A DNA stretch of 64,000 nt from Lachnospiraceae bacterium MD308 (GCA_010206225.2 VIQU02000002.1:112638-176637), one strand, 5' to 3'. Positions 1 through 9,138 are shown, counted from the stretch's first letter. Translations and numbers: made by a program. The notes: generated from the sequence alone by a model not told the origin.

Positions 1-174
1 GTTCACGGTCCGGGGTCTGTAGTGCTCAGTAAGCTAGTCCTTATGTTCTCGCAGATTCCTTTTCGCGGGCGAGGTATACCGCCCTTTGAACTGCCGGAGC
101 GCATACAGGTATGCTCTGATTGTGTTGTCGGAGAGATCCCTTTCCAGTAAATATTTTTCAAATTTTTCAGTCAT
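1..174 (-). pseudogene. Tyrosine recombinase N-terminus with premature stop, cut by window edge
   Basis: Reading the minus strand from the ATG at 174, 46 codons encode a protein starting MTEKFEKYLLERDLSDNTI, which resembles the SAM-like N-terminal core-binding domain of XerC/XerD-type tyrosine recombinases. An AGGAGG ribosome site lies about 8 bases upstream of this ATG. An in-frame TAG sits at 36-34. Past it the same frame continues with LTEHYRPRTVN, which is what the family normally shows next. The gene therefore looks like a recombinase inactivated by a point nonsense mutation, not a natural short protein. The catalytic domain lies outside the window. It may be a remnant of an integrative element or a decayed recombinase. 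Confidence 0.7.
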
Positions 175-240
175 GGCAAAAGCCTCCTTTTTGTCATGAT
201 TGTATCAGATATAAGGGCAAAGCTGCTTGATTACTGTCTG

Positions 241-286
241 GAAAAGCCCTGAAAGGAAAGCGATATGCTCCTTTTCAGGGCTTTTC
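241..286 (-). terminator. Long stem-loop between recombinase remnant and gntR
   Basis: Arms at 241-257 and 269-286 pair almost perfectly, with one extra T in the second arm. The plus side is followed by a T-rich stretch (TTTTCATGTTTTTTG). On the minus strand, the direction of gntR whose stop is at 297, the stem ends in CTTTTCC. It probably ends gntR transcription and may act in both directions. Confidence 0.6.
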
Positions 287-296
287 ATGTTTTTTG

Positions 297-944
297 TTAT
301 TCCTGCAAGGATAGTAACGCACTGTCCTTTCCAATCTCAAAGTGGTCTGCTTTTAAGATGGCAAAGGACTTTTCGTAATTGCCTTCCCGCATATAATGTA
401 CCATTTTTTTTAGGTTCTCATTCGTTTTTGGAATCCGCATTCCGTTTTTTACAGAAAACTGACCGATGCGGATCAGTTCGGAAAGGGTATTTTCGTAGAC
501 TTTATTGATCCGACTGTTATGAAGGGCGCTGATAATTTCCAGATGCATATTCGTGTCAGCAACCTCCCATTTATATACTTCTGAAGCTGCTGCACACATG
601 CGCACAACCTTTTCTTCGATGCGGTAGGAGTATTCTTCGTGCTTTCCAGAGATGAAGATATACTGGAAGGCAGAACTTTCTAAAAGCTCTCTGAGCTGGT
701 AGATTTCCTCAATATCCTTACGGGTGATTTTTTTAACAGTTATGGATCTATAATAATCGGATTCAATGAGGCCTTCGGTCTGCAGCATCTGGATGGCGCT
801 GCGCACAGGGCTTCGGCTCATGCCGAGTTCTTTTGTCAGCAGGGCTTCTGTAAGAGGCATTCCCGGCGGGTATGTGAGATCCATAATATTCTGTTTCATC
901 TTTTCATATGCCTGTTCGGCAAGAGATAATGATTTTTCTGACAT
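297..944 (-). CDS. GntR-family transcriptional regulator, FCD subfamily
   Basis: This 215-residue protein has a winged helix-turn-helix in roughly residues 8-75 (YPPGMPLTEALLTKELGMSR, then SRSPVRSAIQML, the usual GntR recognition helix pattern). A helical FCD ligand domain follows, with conserved R-x-x-L-E near residue 85 and H-x-x-I further on (NMHLEIISALHN). Length matches the FadR/FCD family. The start is set by AAAGGGGA upstream of the ATG at 944. A good promoter lies at 997-969 on the same strand, and TTGTATACAA-type palindromes in the divergent intergenic region suggest autoregulation. Ligands in this family are usually small organic acids; the effector and targets cannot be read here. 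proC is divergent, so it is one possible target. Confidence 0.88.
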   Translation of the reverse strand: MSEKSLSLAEQAYEKMKQNIMDLTYPPGMPLTEALLTKELGMSRSPVRSAIQMLQTEGLIESDYYRSITVKKITRKDIEEIYQLRELLESSAFQYIFISGKHEEYSYRIEEKVVRMCAAASEVYKWEVADTNMHLEIISALHNSRINKVYENTLSELIRIGQFSVKNGMRIPKTNENLKKMVHYMREGNYEKSFAILKADHFEIGKDSALLSLQE

Positions 945-968
945 GATGTTCCCCTTTCATTATTACGA

Positions 969-997
969 ATTGTATCATTTTTTTATAATAGATTCAA
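969..997 (-). promoter_or_regulatory. Promoter for gntR
   Basis: Minus strand: -35 TTGAAT at 997-992, a 17-base spacer, -10 TACAAT at 974-969. Transcription would start around 962, shortly before the ATG at 944. Confidence 0.55.
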
Positions 998-1006
998 GGA
1001 AATCTG

Positions 1007-1081
1007 TTGACTTTGTGTACAAAGAATGGTATAGTATCCACAATATAAATTTGTATACAAATAAATAAAACGTATACAAAT
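1007..1081 (+). promoter_or_regulatory. Plus-strand promoter with GntR-type palindromic operators
   Basis: -35 TTGACT at 1007-1012, a 17-base spacer and -10 TATAGT at 1030-1035 form a strong promoter. A near-palindrome TTTGTGTACAAA lies in its spacer at 1013-1024. A perfect palindrome ATTTGTATACAAAT lies at 1049-1062, just past the expected start site. GTATACAAAT is repeated at 1072-1081, 19 bases downstream of its first copy. TTGTATACAA is the classic shape of an FCD-GntR operator, so the adjacent regulator probably binds here; that is inference. Confidence 0.55.
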
Positions 1082-1122
1082 CTGAAAGCGGAGAAATCCG
1101 GGATGTTATGAAGTGAAAGTTT

Positions 1123-1151
1123 TTGACTTCAAATTATGGTAACATGATAAC
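1123..1151 (+). promoter_or_regulatory. Second candidate promoter for proC
   Basis: TTGACT at 1123-1128, a 17-base spacer and GATAAC at 1146-1151 lie 28 bases before the proC start. The -10 matches four of six consensus bases, so it is weaker than the promoter at 1007-1035. Confidence 0.3.
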
Positions 1152-1178
1152 CATCAATGAATAAGGAAGGTATGAATT

Positions 1179-1973
1179 ATGAAATTAGGTTTTATTGGTA
1201 CGGGTAACATGGCGTCAGCGATCATGGGCGGTGTGATAGGCAAAGGACTTTTTAAGGCGGATGAGATCATTGGAGCGGATCTGTTTGCGCCGGGCAGAGA
1301 GAGGGCGAAAGAACAGTTTGGGATTCATGTAACAGCAGATAATAAAGAAGTAGTGAAGAATGCAGAAGTAATCATTCTGTCCGTAAAGCCTCAGTTTTAT
1401 GCGGATGTGATTGCCGGAATCAAGGATGAAGTGACAGATGATCAGATCGTTATTACGATTGCACCGGGTAAGACACTTAGTTGGCTTTCTGAGCAGTTTG
1501 GAAAAGCAGTGAAGATTGTACGTACGATGCCGAATACTCCGGCTATGGTTGGAGAAGGTATGACAGCAGCGTGCCCGAACGAGCACATGACGGAGGAAGA
1601 GATTGACCGGGTGAAAGAGATTCTTGAAAGCTTTGGCAGAGTAGAATTTGTACCGGAAAAGCTTATGGATGTTGTGACGGCAGTCAGCGGAAGTTCGCCG
1701 GCTTATGTATTTATGTTTATTGAGGCGATGGCGGATGCTGCCGTTTCTGGCGGGATGCCCAGAGCGCAGGCATACCAGTTTGCGGCGCAGGCAGTGCTTG
1801 GAAGTGCAAAGATGGTGCTTGATACCGGTAAGCATCCGGGAGAACTTAAGGATATGGTATGCTCACCTGCAGGAACTACGATAGGCGCTGTGCGTACACT
1901 GGAAGAAAAAGGATTCAGAAGCGCAGTGTTTGAGGCGGTGAAGGTGTGCGAAGAGATTTCAAGAAGCCTGTAA
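1179..1973 (+). CDS. proC: Pyrroline-5-carboxylate reductase
   Basis: ProC reduces 1-pyrroline-5-carboxylate to proline with NAD(P)H, the last step of proline synthesis. The 264-residue length is normal. The Rossmann nucleotide motif is at the N-terminus (GFIGTGNMASAI). VRTMPNTPAMVGEG near residue 115 and VSGSSPAYVFMFIEAM near 165 are family signatures. The C-terminal dimerisation domain carries CSPAGTTIGAVRTLE. A GGAAGG ribosome site precedes the ATG. It is a single-gene unit downstream of the divergent gntR promoter region and is followed by a weak hairpin. Confidence 0.96.
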   Translation: MKLGFIGTGNMASAIMGGVIGKGLFKADEIIGADLFAPGRERAKEQFGIHVTADNKEVVKNAEVIILSVKPQFYADVIAGIKDEVTDDQIVITIAPGKTLSWLSEQFGKAVKIVRTMPNTPAMVGEGMTAACPNEHMTEEEIDRVKEILESFGRVEFVPEKLMDVVTAVSGSSPAYVFMFIEAMADAAVSGGMPRAQAYQFAAQAVLGSAKMVLDTGKHPGELKDMVCSPAGTTIGAVRTLEEKGFRSAVFEAVKVCEEISRSL

Positions 1974-2035
1974 TATCTTAATATTGGAACACGGATATCC
2001 AATCGGGGCGTTTGCGGATATTTTGTGGGATAGTA

Positions 2036-2074
2036 AAGACCTTGAGGTGAGAAGATAGTTTCCTTCAAGGTCTT
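2036..2074 (+). terminator. Possible terminator after proC
   Basis: AAGACCTTGA (2036-2045) pairs with TCAAGGTCTT (2065-2074). The stem is followed only by ATTTAAATGTTT, a weak T tract. Confidence 0.4.
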
Positions 2075-2190
2075 ATTTAAATGTTTCCTTCTTTATGTTT
2101 CTTTTTTGAAAAATAGTGCATTTTATTATTGTATCGTTTATAATCAATCCTATGGGATGCAGCGATTAAAACAAGGCGGGAGGCAGATCA

Positions 2191-2802
2191 TTGGATAAGA
2201 AAAAGGAACTTAGATATTTTGAGATTGACGGAGCATTCGGAGGTAATCAGGACTGGTTTACCAATGTAGTTATGAATATCGGCGGCTGTGCAGCGGCGAC
2301 AGCCTGTGACTGCTGTATTTATCTGACAAAGCGTATGGGAGCTGAAAGTCTGTATCCTTTTGATATAGACCATCTGAACAAGGAGGATTATAAAAGGTTC
2401 AGCCAGATTATGAAGCCGTACATCAAGCCAAGAGTAAGCGGAGTGAAAAAGCTTGCGTGGTTTATCAGTGGTTTTCAGAGATATCTTGAGGATATCGGGG
2501 CGGCAGGACAGATCGCCATGGAGGAGTTTTCAGGGGAGCATACAGTAAAGGAAGCGGAAAGTTTCGTGAAAAGTCAGATCAATAAGGATATGCCGATTCC
2601 GGTCCTGCTTTTACAGCATAAAGACAGAGCGCAGTTCAAGGATTATATCTGGCACTGGTTTCTGATCGTAGGATACGAGCAGGCGGGCAGCGATCTCAGG
2701 ATTAAGACAGCGACCTATGGGGAAGCAGTTGTATTTTCCTTAAAAGAAATGTGGGAAACAGGATTTGCTGAGAAAGGCGGATTGGTTAAACTGACATTGT
2801 GA
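2191..2802 (+). CDS. Putative C39-like (papain-fold) cysteine peptidase homologue
   Basis: This is a 203-residue protein with a TTG start. GGGAGG at 2178-2183, seven bases upstream, supports it. No signal peptide or membrane segment is seen, so it is probably cytoplasmic. A Cys in GGCAAATACDCC (near residue 31) followed by a helix resembles the catalytic Cys region of C39-type peptidases. HWFLIVGYE (near residue 154) resembles their catalytic His strand. After it comes a segment where the family places its Asp and the 'S-x-x-E-x-W' turn (FSLKEMW). The fold is likely; activity is not proven, because the oxyanion residue and the third catalytic residue are not obvious. It is a monocistronic orphan, and I would not name a substrate. 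Confidence 0.6.
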   Translation: MDKKKELRYFEIDGAFGGNQDWFTNVVMNIGGCAAATACDCCIYLTKRMGAESLYPFDIDHLNKEDYKRFSQIMKPYIKPRVSGVKKLAWFISGFQRYLEDIGAAGQIAMEEFSGEHTVKEAESFVKSQINKDMPIPVLLLQHKDRAQFKDYIWHWFLIVGYEQAGSDLRIKTATYGEAVVFSLKEMWETGFAEKGGLVKLTL

Positions 2803-2867
2803 CAGGATTCTGCAGGTAAATTTGTTGTATTTCTTTACAAAAAGAGAGTAAAAAGACTGTATTATGC

Positions 2868-2896
2868 TTTACGAAACGGGTGTTTTCGGCTACAAT
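2868..2896 (+). promoter_or_regulatory. Promoter for cyclophilin gene
   Basis: TTTACG at 2868-2873, a 17-base spacer and TACAAT at 2891-2896 lie about 80 bases before the coding start. Confidence 0.5.
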
Positions 2897-2974
2897 AAAA
2901 AACAGTTTGTAAATCAAATGAGGGATAAAAGATGAATCTGTCCCGGATATTATAAAAAAGTGAGGTATGAATAA

Positions 2975-3493
2975 ATGGAAAATCCAGTTGTTACATTTGA
3001 GATGGAAAATGGCGATATTATGAAAGCGGAGCTGTATCCAAAGATCGCGCCGAATACGGTGAATAATTTTATTTCATTGGTACAGAAAGGTTATTATGAC
3101 GGTCTGACTTTCCACCGTGTGATCAGAGGATTCATGATTCAGGGCGGCTGTCCGGACGGAACGGGCATGGGCGGCCCGGGATACAATATCAAGGGTGAAT
3201 TTAAACAGAATGGCTTTACGAACAATCTGAAGCATACCGCGGGAGTGCTTTCTATGGCAAGAGCCATGGATCCGGACTCTGCCGGCTCTCAGTTCTTTAT
3301 CATGCATAAGGATGCGGATCATCTGGACGGCGCTTATGCGGCGTTTGGACAGATCATTCAGGGGATGGATGTAGTAGATAAAATTGCAAAGACAGATACG
3401 GACTATAATGACAGGCCATTAGACAAGCAGAGGATGAAGAAGGTCAGCGTAGATACAAAGGGCATAGAATATGCAGAACCTGAGAAAGCGTAA
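2975..3493 (+). CDS. Cyclophilin-type peptidyl-prolyl cis-trans isomerase
   Basis: A single-domain cyclophilin of 172 residues, with no signal peptide, so probably cytoplasmic. It catalyses cis-trans isomerisation of X-Pro bonds. Visible signatures are [19 protein letters not shown] (catalytic Arg in FHRV), SAGSQFFI and the [11 protein letters not shown] strand. A GTGAGG ribosome site precedes the ATG. It ends shortly before ecfA1, whose probable start is 22 bases downstream; the close spacing suggests read-through into the ECF genes. Confidence 0.95.
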   Translation: MENPVVTFEMENGDIMKAELYPKIAPNTVNNFISLVQKGYYDGLTFHRVIRGFMIQGGCPDGTGMGGPGYNIKGEFKQNGFTNNLKHTAGVLSMARAMDPDSAGSQFFIMHKDADHLDGAYAAFGQIIQGMDVVDKIAKTDTDYNDRPLDKQRMKKVSVDTKGIEYAEPEKA

Positions 3494-3515
3494 AGATTGT
3501 TTCATGGAGATGGAT

Positions 3516-4367
3516 ATGGTTCAGACAGAAAAATTAGTATTTGAATACGAGAAACGGGATGAAGACGGCAATATTATCGGCGCTTCCCGTGCCATTGACG
3601 AAGTGGATATTGATGTAAAGGAAGGACAGTTTATTGCTGTGCTGGGACATAACGGCTCCGGAAAATCGACGCTTGCCAAACACTTGAATGCCATTCTGGT
3701 CCCGACAGACGGAACTGTATGGGTGGACGGACGCAATACAAAGAAACCGGAAGAGCTTTGGAATGTCCGGCAGACGGCGGGAATGGTATTCCAGAATCCG
3801 GACAATCAGATTATCGGAACGGTAGTGGAAGAGGATGTGGGCTTTGGTCCGGAAAACTTAGGCGTGCCCACCGATGAGATCTGGAAGAGGGTGGAAGACA
3901 GCCTGAAAGCTGTCGGTATGCTTTCCTACAGACACCATTCGCCGAATAAATTGTCCGGCGGACAGAAGCAGCGTGTGGCGATTGCCGGAGTGGTCGCGAT
4001 GGAACCGAAGTGCATCGTGCTGGATGAACCTACGGCTATGCTAGATCCCGTGGGAAGAAAGGAAGTCCTAAAGACAGTCAGGAAACTCAGGGAAGAGAAG
4101 AAGGTTACAGTCATCCTCATCACTCATTATATGGAAGAGGTTGTAGATGCGGATAAGATCTATGTAATGGATCATGGGAAAGTGGTGATGGAGGGAGCAC
4201 CGAGAGAGATTTTCAGCGAAGTGGAAAAGCTTAAGGAATACCGGCTGGATGTACCGCAGGTGACCATTCTTGCAGACGAGCTTAGAAAACGGGGACTGGA
4301 CATCCCAAAAGGGATACTCCGGAAGGAAGAACTGGTGTCAGAGCTTACGAAGCTTTTGCAGAAGTAA
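3516..4367 (+). CDS. ecfA1: Energy-coupling factor transporter ATPase EcfA1
   Basis: One of two ATPases that power ECF-type vitamin/metal uptake. Walker A is GHNGSGKS, the Q-loop is FQNPDNQ, the ABC signature is LSGGQKQ, Walker B is CIVLDEPT and the switch His is in [25 protein letters not shown] is typical of EcfA1. The frame is open from 3471, inside the cyclophilin gene. I place the start at the ATG 3516, which has GGAG six bases upstream and gives an N-terminus ([18 protein letters not shown]) matching the family. ATGs at 3504 and 3510 are possible alternatives. It is followed 19 bases later by ecfA2. Confidence 0.93.
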   Translation: MVQTEKLVFEYEKRDEDGNIIGASRAIDEVDIDVKEGQFIAVLGHNGSGKSTLAKHLNAILVPTDGTVWVDGRNTKKPEELWNVRQTAGMVFQNPDNQIIGTVVEEDVGFGPENLGVPTDEIWKRVEDSLKAVGMLSYRHHSPNKLSGGQKQRVAIAGVVAMEPKCIVLDEPTAMLDPVGRKEVLKTVRKLREEKKVTVILITHYMEEVVDADKIYVMDHGKVVMEGAPREIFSEVEKLKEYRLDVPQVTILADELRKRGLDIPKGILRKEELVSELTKLLQK

Positions 4368-4386
4368 TAAGGATAGGGGAAGGATC

Positions 4387-5295
4387 ATGTCAATCAGACT
4401 GGAACATTTGAACTATATATACAGCCCTAAGACTGCATACGAAAAACATGCGCTCAAGGATATCTGTCTTGAGATCCCGCATGGAGAGTTTGTTGGAATC
4501 ATCGGGCATACCGGTTCGGGAAAGTCCACGCTGATACAGCATTTTAACGGGCTGATAAAGGCAACGGACGGAAAGTTGTTTTATAATGAGGAAAATATAT
4601 ACGGGCAAGGCTATAACATGAGAAAACTCCGCAACGAAATCGGACTGGTATTTCAGTATCCGGAGCATCAGTTATTTGAGATTGATGTAATGGCGGATGT
4701 GTGCTTTGGCCCTAAGAATCAGGGATTGAGCCGGGAGGAATGTGAAAAGCGTGCGCTGGAGGCATTGAAGCTTGTGGGCCTTAAGGAAAAGTATTATCAT
4801 GCATCGCCCTTTGAGCTGTCCGGCGGGCAGAAACGGCGGGCGGCAATTGCAGGGGTTCTTGCTATGCGCCCGAAGGTGCTTGTCTTAGATGAACCTACGG
4901 CGGGGCTTGACCCGAAGGGAAGGGACGATATTTTAGAACAGGTGTCATATCTTCACAAGCAGACAGATATGACAGTGATCTTAGTATCTCACAGCATGGA
5001 GGACATTGCCAGATATGCGGGCAGGATTATCGTGATGAATCACGGTGAGATCATGTACAATGACGAACCTAAAAAAGTGTTTGCGCATTACAGGGAACTG
5101 GAGCAGGCAGGGCTTGCGGCGCCGCAGGTGACTTACATCATGCATGACTTGAAAGAGCGGGGAATTTCTGTGGATACAGATGTTACCACTGTGAAAGAGG
5201 CGGCGGATGAGATTATGAAAGCGCTGGAGGTCAGCGTACCAAACGTATTAGCTGACAAGATGTCAAAAAGCAGACAGATGGAGAAGGAAAAATGA
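4387..5295 (+). CDS. ecfA2: Energy-coupling factor transporter ATPase EcfA2
   Basis: The second, non-identical ECF ATPase, 302 residues from the ATG at 4387, which has AGGGGAAGG just upstream. The frame is open earlier but lies inside ecfA1 there. Walker A is GHTGSGKS, the Q-loop is FQYPEHQLFE (typical of EcfA2), the signature is LSGGQKRR, Walker B is VLVLDEPTAGLDP and the His is in VSHSM. It heterodimerises with EcfA1 and couples to EcfT. Its stop overlaps the ecfT start by four bases (ATGA), which indicates translational coupling. Confidence 0.95.
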   Translation: MSIRLEHLNYIYSPKTAYEKHALKDICLEIPHGEFVGIIGHTGSGKSTLIQHFNGLIKATDGKLFYNEENIYGQGYNMRKLRNEIGLVFQYPEHQLFEIDVMADVCFGPKNQGLSREECEKRALEALKLVGLKEKYYHASPFELSGGQKRRAAIAGVLAMRPKVLVLDEPTAGLDPKGRDDILEQVSYLHKQTDMTVILVSHSMEDIARYAGRIIVMNHGEIMYNDEPKKVFAHYRELEQAGLAAPQVTYIMHDLKERGISVDTDVTTVKEAADEIMKALEVSVPNVLADKMSKSRQMEKEK

Positions 5296-6116
5296 TTCGA
5301 GATATAACATTAGGACAATATTACCCGGCAAAAAGTATACTGCATCGTCTTGACCCGAGAGTGAAGCTTGTCTCCACACTCCTTTATCTGATCTCTCTGT
5401 TCCTTTTTAAAAGTATTGCAGGGTATTTGGCTGCTGCCGTATTTCTTGTTGGCATCATAAGGGCATCCAGAGTGCCTTTTCGATATATTGTAAAAGGGCT
5501 GAAACCGATTGTCATGCTGCTTATGATCACGGTGGTCTTTAACCTGTTTCTGCAGAAGGACGGAGAGGTGCTTTTGCGCATATGGAAGCTTAGTGTTACA
5601 ACGGTGGGGCTTCGCAATGCGGTGTATATGGCAGTGAGACTTATATATTTGATCATAGGTTCATCCTTAATGACATTTACAACAACACCGAATGAATTGA
5701 CCGACGGTATAGAAGCGCTTTTGCATCCGCTGAACAAAGTGCACGTTCCTGTTCATGAGGTGTCTATGATGATGTCCATTGCACTGCGGTTTATTCCGAT
5801 TCTTCTGGAAGAGACAGATAAGATCATGAAGGCGCAGCAGGCGAGAGGGGCAGATTTTGAAAGCGGGAATATGATTCAGAGAGCGAAATCCATGATCCCG
5901 ATTCTTGTTCCGCTGTTCGTGTCGGCCTTCCGGCGGGCATATGATCTTGCAATGGCGATGGAGGCGAGATGCTACCGCGGCGGAGAGGGAAGAACAAAGA
6001 TGAAACCCCTGAAATATCAGAGCAGAGACCGGACGGCATATGTAACAATGGTTGTATACGTGGTTTTAGTAGTAGCGATCGGAAGATTTGTGCCGCTCAA
6101 GGTGTGGATATTTTAG
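5292..6116 (+). CDS. ecfT: Energy-coupling factor transmembrane protein EcfT
   Basis: The membrane scaffold linking the EcfA1/A2 ATPases to interchangeable substrate-binding S components. At 274 residues it has several hydrophobic segments, including ones at about residues 28-55, 68-90 and 245-268. The two coupling-helix motifs are visible as QQARGADF and MEARCYRGG; the second has Cys where Gly is more common. No S component is encoded nearby, so this is a general (group II) module that serves S proteins elsewhere in the genome. Its ATG overlaps the ecfA2 stop. Confidence 0.95.
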   Translation: MIRDITLGQYYPAKSILHRLDPRVKLVSTLLYLISLFLFKSIAGYLAAAVFLVGIIRASRVPFRYIVKGLKPIVMLLMITVVFNLFLQKDGEVLLRIWKLSVTTVGLRNAVYMAVRLIYLIIGSSLMTFTTTPNELTDGIEALLHPLNKVHVPVHEVSMMMSIALRFIPILLEETDKIMKAQQARGADFESGNMIQRAKSMIPILVPLFVSAFRRAYDLAMAMEARCYRGGEGRTKMKPLKYQSRDRTAYVTMVVYVVLVVAIGRFVPLKVWIF

Positions 6117-6129
6117 GAGGTGAGGTTCC

Positions 6130-6879
6130 ATGAGGAGGGTAAGGCTTGTCGTTGCCTATGACGGCACGAATTATTGCGGGTGGCAGATTCAGCCGAATGG
6201 AATTACGATTGAGGAGGTCTTAAACCGGGAAATCAGCAGACTTACCAGAGAGGATATTCACATTATCGGTGCAAGCCGCACGGATTCCGGTGTACACGCT
6301 CTTGGAAATGTTGCGGTATTTGACACAGCTTCTTCTGTCCCGCCGGAGCGGATGGCATATGCGCTCAACCAGCGGCTGCCCGGGGACATTGTGATTGTCA
6401 GGTCGGATGAAGCAGCATCGGACTGGCATCCCAGATATCAGGATGAGATTGCTAAAACTTACGAGTATCATATTTATAATGCTCCTATGCCGAACCCTTT
6501 GAAAAGAAACTACAGCGCATTTGTCTCATTTCCCATGGACGCAGAGAAGATGCGCAAGGGAGCGGAGTATCTTGTAGGAGAGCATGATTTTGTCAGCTTT
6601 TGTAATATCCGGACCAGTGTTTCGGATACTGTGCGTACTGTGCACAGTATCACTGTCGTACAGAATGGTCCGGATATTGTGCTTCGTATTACGGGAAATG
6701 GATTTCTCTATCATATGGTCCGGATTATTGCAGGGACATTAATCCGGGTAGGCCGGGGTTTTTATGCGCCGGAAAAGGTGAAGGAGATATTGGAAGAAAA
6801 GAAGCGGACGGCAGCAGGAGTAACGGCGCCTGCATCAGGGCTGGTGTTAGTGAGCATCGATTATAAGAAGGGTTATTAA
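6130..6879 (+). CDS. truA: tRNA pseudouridine(38-40) synthase TruA
   Basis: Converts uridines 38-40 in the tRNA anticodon arm to pseudouridine. The 249-residue length is standard. The catalytic Asp is in GASRTDSGVHALG (near residue 53). Other family signatures are AYDGTNYCGWQIQPN at the N-terminus and GNGFLYHMVRIIAGTLI near 195. A very strong GGAGGTGAGG ribosome site precedes the ATG, and only 13 bases separate it from ecfT. The ecfA1-ecfA2-ecfT-truA order is a common Firmicute arrangement. Confidence 0.97.
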   Translation: MRRVRLVVAYDGTNYCGWQIQPNGITIEEVLNREISRLTREDIHIIGASRTDSGVHALGNVAVFDTASSVPPERMAYALNQRLPGDIVIVRSDEAASDWHPRYQDEIAKTYEYHIYNAPMPNPLKRNYSAFVSFPMDAEKMRKGAEYLVGEHDFVSFCNIRTSVSDTVRTVHSITVVQNGPDIVLRITGNGFLYHMVRIIAGTLIRVGRGFYAPEKVKEILEEKKRTAAGVTAPASGLVLVSIDYKKGY

Positions 6880-6977
6880 TTTAACAAGAGTGATAAATGA
6901 ATAACAATATCCAAAAATGAAGTGCAAAGAATAAAAATCTTCAAAAAACTGAAATATTATATATACAAATCAAATTT

Positions 6978-6989
6978 TTGTGATAATAT
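6978..6989 (+). promoter_or_regulatory. Putative extended -10 element before hppA
   Basis: TTGTGATAATAT occurs here and again, identical over all 12 bases, at 9139-9150 before the first CobW-type gene. It looks like an extended -10 (TGTGATAAT). No clear -35 is seen in either place. Confidence 0.35.
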
Positions 6990-7069
6990 GGTATTAAGAT
7001 TGCAGGAACAAAGCAATCCGCAGGTATCACAATCATACATATACTATGAAATGAATGGGAGGTTTGTAT

Positions 7070-9052
7070 ATGGATATGTTATTGAATCTGGTTCCGGTAT
7101 TCGGAATCATCGCACTTTTGTTTGCGGCGATGCTGGCATCAAAGGTTAGCAGGCAGGATGCAGGGACAGACAGGATGAAGGAGATCGCCGGTTCGATCAG
7201 TGAAGGCGCAAGAGCGTTTTTGACGGCAGAGTACAAGATTCTGATTCTTTTTGTTGCAGTTCTCTTTGTGCTGATCGGAGTCGGCATAGGGAACTGGATT
7301 ACGGCTGTCTGTTTTGTAGTTGGCGCACTGTTTTCTACGCTGGCCGGATATTTTGGCATGACCGTTGCTACGAAGGCTAATGTGAGAACGGCGAATGCAG
7401 CGAAGGAGAGTGGTATGAACAAGGCGCTTTCTATTGCATTTTCAGGCGGAGCAGTTATGGGGATGTGCGTAGCCGGTCTGGGTGTTCTTGGAGTGAGTGC
7501 GATTTACATTTTTACAGGAAATGCGGACATTTTATTTGGATTCAGTCTGGGGGCTTCTTCCATTGCATTGTTTGCCCGCGTTGGAGGCGGTATCTATACG
7601 AAAGCGGCGGATGTAGGTGCAGATCTTGTTGGAAAGGTAGAGGCGGGAATCCCGGAGGATGATCCGCGCAATCCGGCAGTTATTGCCGACAATGTTGGGG
7701 ATAATGTTGGCGATGTGGCAGGAATGGGAGCGGATCTTTTTGAGTCTTATGTCGGAGCGCTTATTTCAGCGCTGACTTTGGGGCTGGTATATTTTGAAGC
7801 GGTGGGGGCGGCATTCCCTCTGGTCATTGCAGGCCTTGGATTGATTGCATCTATTCTCGGTACATTTTTCGTGCGCGGAGATGAAAAATCCAACCCTCAC
7901 AAAGCGCTTAAGACAGGTTCCTATGCGGCGAGCGTACTGGTGTTGATTGCATCATTTGTACTCAGCAGGATGTTCTTCGGTAACTTCAATGCGGCAATTG
8001 CGATCGCGGCTGGTTTGACCGTGGGAATTCTTATTGGAATCATAACGGAGGTTTATACTTCCGGCGACTACAATTCAGTAAAAGAGATTGCAACCCAGTC
8101 AGAGACAGGGGCGGCAACAACGACTATAAGCGGTATTGCAGTGGGAATGAGATCCACCGCAGCGCCGATTCTTTTAATCTGTGTGGGGATTTTTGCGGCA
8201 TATAATTTTTGCGGTCTTTATGGAATCGCACTGGCGGCGGTGGGGATGCTGTCAACAACAGCAATTACTGTTGCGGTAGATGCCTATGGGCCGATTGCGG
8301 ATAACGCAGGCGGCATTGCGGAGATGTCGGGACTTGACTCGAAGGTGCGCAGTATCACAGATAGGCTTGACGCTGTAGGAAATACAACCGCGGCTATGGG
8401 GAAAGGATTTGCCATTGGCTCTGCGGCGCTTACGGCATTGTCATTGTTTGTGACCTATGCGGAATCTGTGAAGCTGGATACTATTGATATTCTGGATTAC
8501 CGTGTAATTATAGGACTGTTTGTAGGAGGAATGCTGCCGTTTTTATTTTCTGCAATGACGATGTCTTCGGTTTCAAAAGCGGCATATCAGATGATTGAGG
8601 AAGTAAGGAGACAATTTAGGACGATTCCGGGTATTCTGGAAGGAACAGGAAAACCGGATTATAAATCCTGCGTAGCGATTTCCACAACAGCAGCGTTGAA
8701 AGAAATGCTTGTACCGGGGATCATGGCGGTGGCGGCGCCGTTAGTTGTCGGAGTATTGCTGGGACCTGCCTCTCTTGGCGGCCTTCTTGCAGGTTCCCTT
8801 GTGACCGGTGTTATGGTGGCGATTTTCATGTCTAATGCCGGAGGTGCATGGGATAATGCCAAGAAATATATCGAAGACGGAAACCATGGCGGAAAGGGAA
8901 GCGAAGCTCACCGGGCAGCAGTCGTTGGCGATACGGTAGGCGATCCGTTTAAAGATACGTCGGGCCCGGCGATCAATATCCTCATTAAGCTTATGACAAT
9001 CGTATCGTTGGTATTTGCACCGCTGTTTTTGTCTATCGGCGGATTATTGTAA
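7070..9052 (+). CDS. hppA: Membrane-bound K+-dependent proton- or sodium-pumping pyrophosphatase
   Basis: Hydrolyses pyrophosphate and pumps H+ or Na+ across the membrane. From the ATG at 7070 it has 660 residues and about 15-16 membrane segments. An in-frame ATG at 7055 is possible, but GGAGG at 7058-7062 fits the 7070 start with a seven-base gap. The pyrophosphate/Mg site is seen in [23 protein letters not shown] and, near the C-terminus, [25 protein letters not shown] carries Ala where K+-independent enzymes have Lys, which points to the K+-dependent class. Whether it pumps H+ or Na+ cannot be decided by eye. It is monocistronic and followed by an inverted repeat. Confidence 0.95.
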   Translation: MDMLLNLVPVFGIIALLFAAMLASKVSRQDAGTDRMKEIAGSISEGARAFLTAEYKILILFVAVLFVLIGVGIGNWITAVCFVVGALFSTLAGYFGMTVATKANVRTANAAKESGMNKALSIAFSGGAVMGMCVAGLGVLGVSAIYIFTGNADILFGFSLGASSIALFARVGGGIYTKAADVGADLVGKVEAGIPEDDPRNPAVIADNVGDNVGDVAGMGADLFESYVGALISALTLGLVYFEAVGAAFPLVIAGLGLIASILGTFFVRGDEKSNPHKALKTGSYAASVLVLIASFVLSRMFFGNFNAAIAIAAGLTVGILIGIITEVYTSGDYNSVKEIATQSETGAATTTISGIAVGMRSTAAPILLICVGIFAAYNFCGLYGIALAAVGMLSTTAITVAVDAYGPIADNAGGIAEMSGLDSKVRSITDRLDAVGNTTAAMGKGFAIGSAALTALSLFVTYAESVKLDTIDILDYRVIIGLFVGGMLPFLFSAMTMSSVSKAAYQMIEEVRRQFRTIPGILEGTGKPDYKSCVAISTTAALKEMLVPGIMAVAAPLVVGVLLGPASLGGLLAGSLVTGVMVAIFMSNAGGAWDNAKKYIEDGNHGGKGSEAHRAAVVGDTVGDPFKDTSGPAINILIKLMTIVSLVFAPLFLSIGGLL

Positions 9053-9058
9053 AATGAA

Positions 9059-9117
9059 AAAATGTGCTGTCTTTTTTGAGAGTTCTTTTTTGAACCTTTG
9101 AGAAGATGGCACATTTT
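9059..9117 (+). terminator. Inverted repeat after hppA
   Basis: AAAATGTGC at 9059-9067 pairs with GCACATTTT at 9109-9117 around a loop of about 40 bases that itself holds a T run and short pairing. It is a plausible but loose terminator. Confidence 0.4.
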
Positions 9118-9138
9118 AAACTGGATAACCTGAAAAGA

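Noticed and set aside
3471..3515. Upstream extension of ecfA1 into the cyclophilin gene
   Set aside because: No ribosome site for the ATG at 3471, and family proteins begin near the ATG at 3516.
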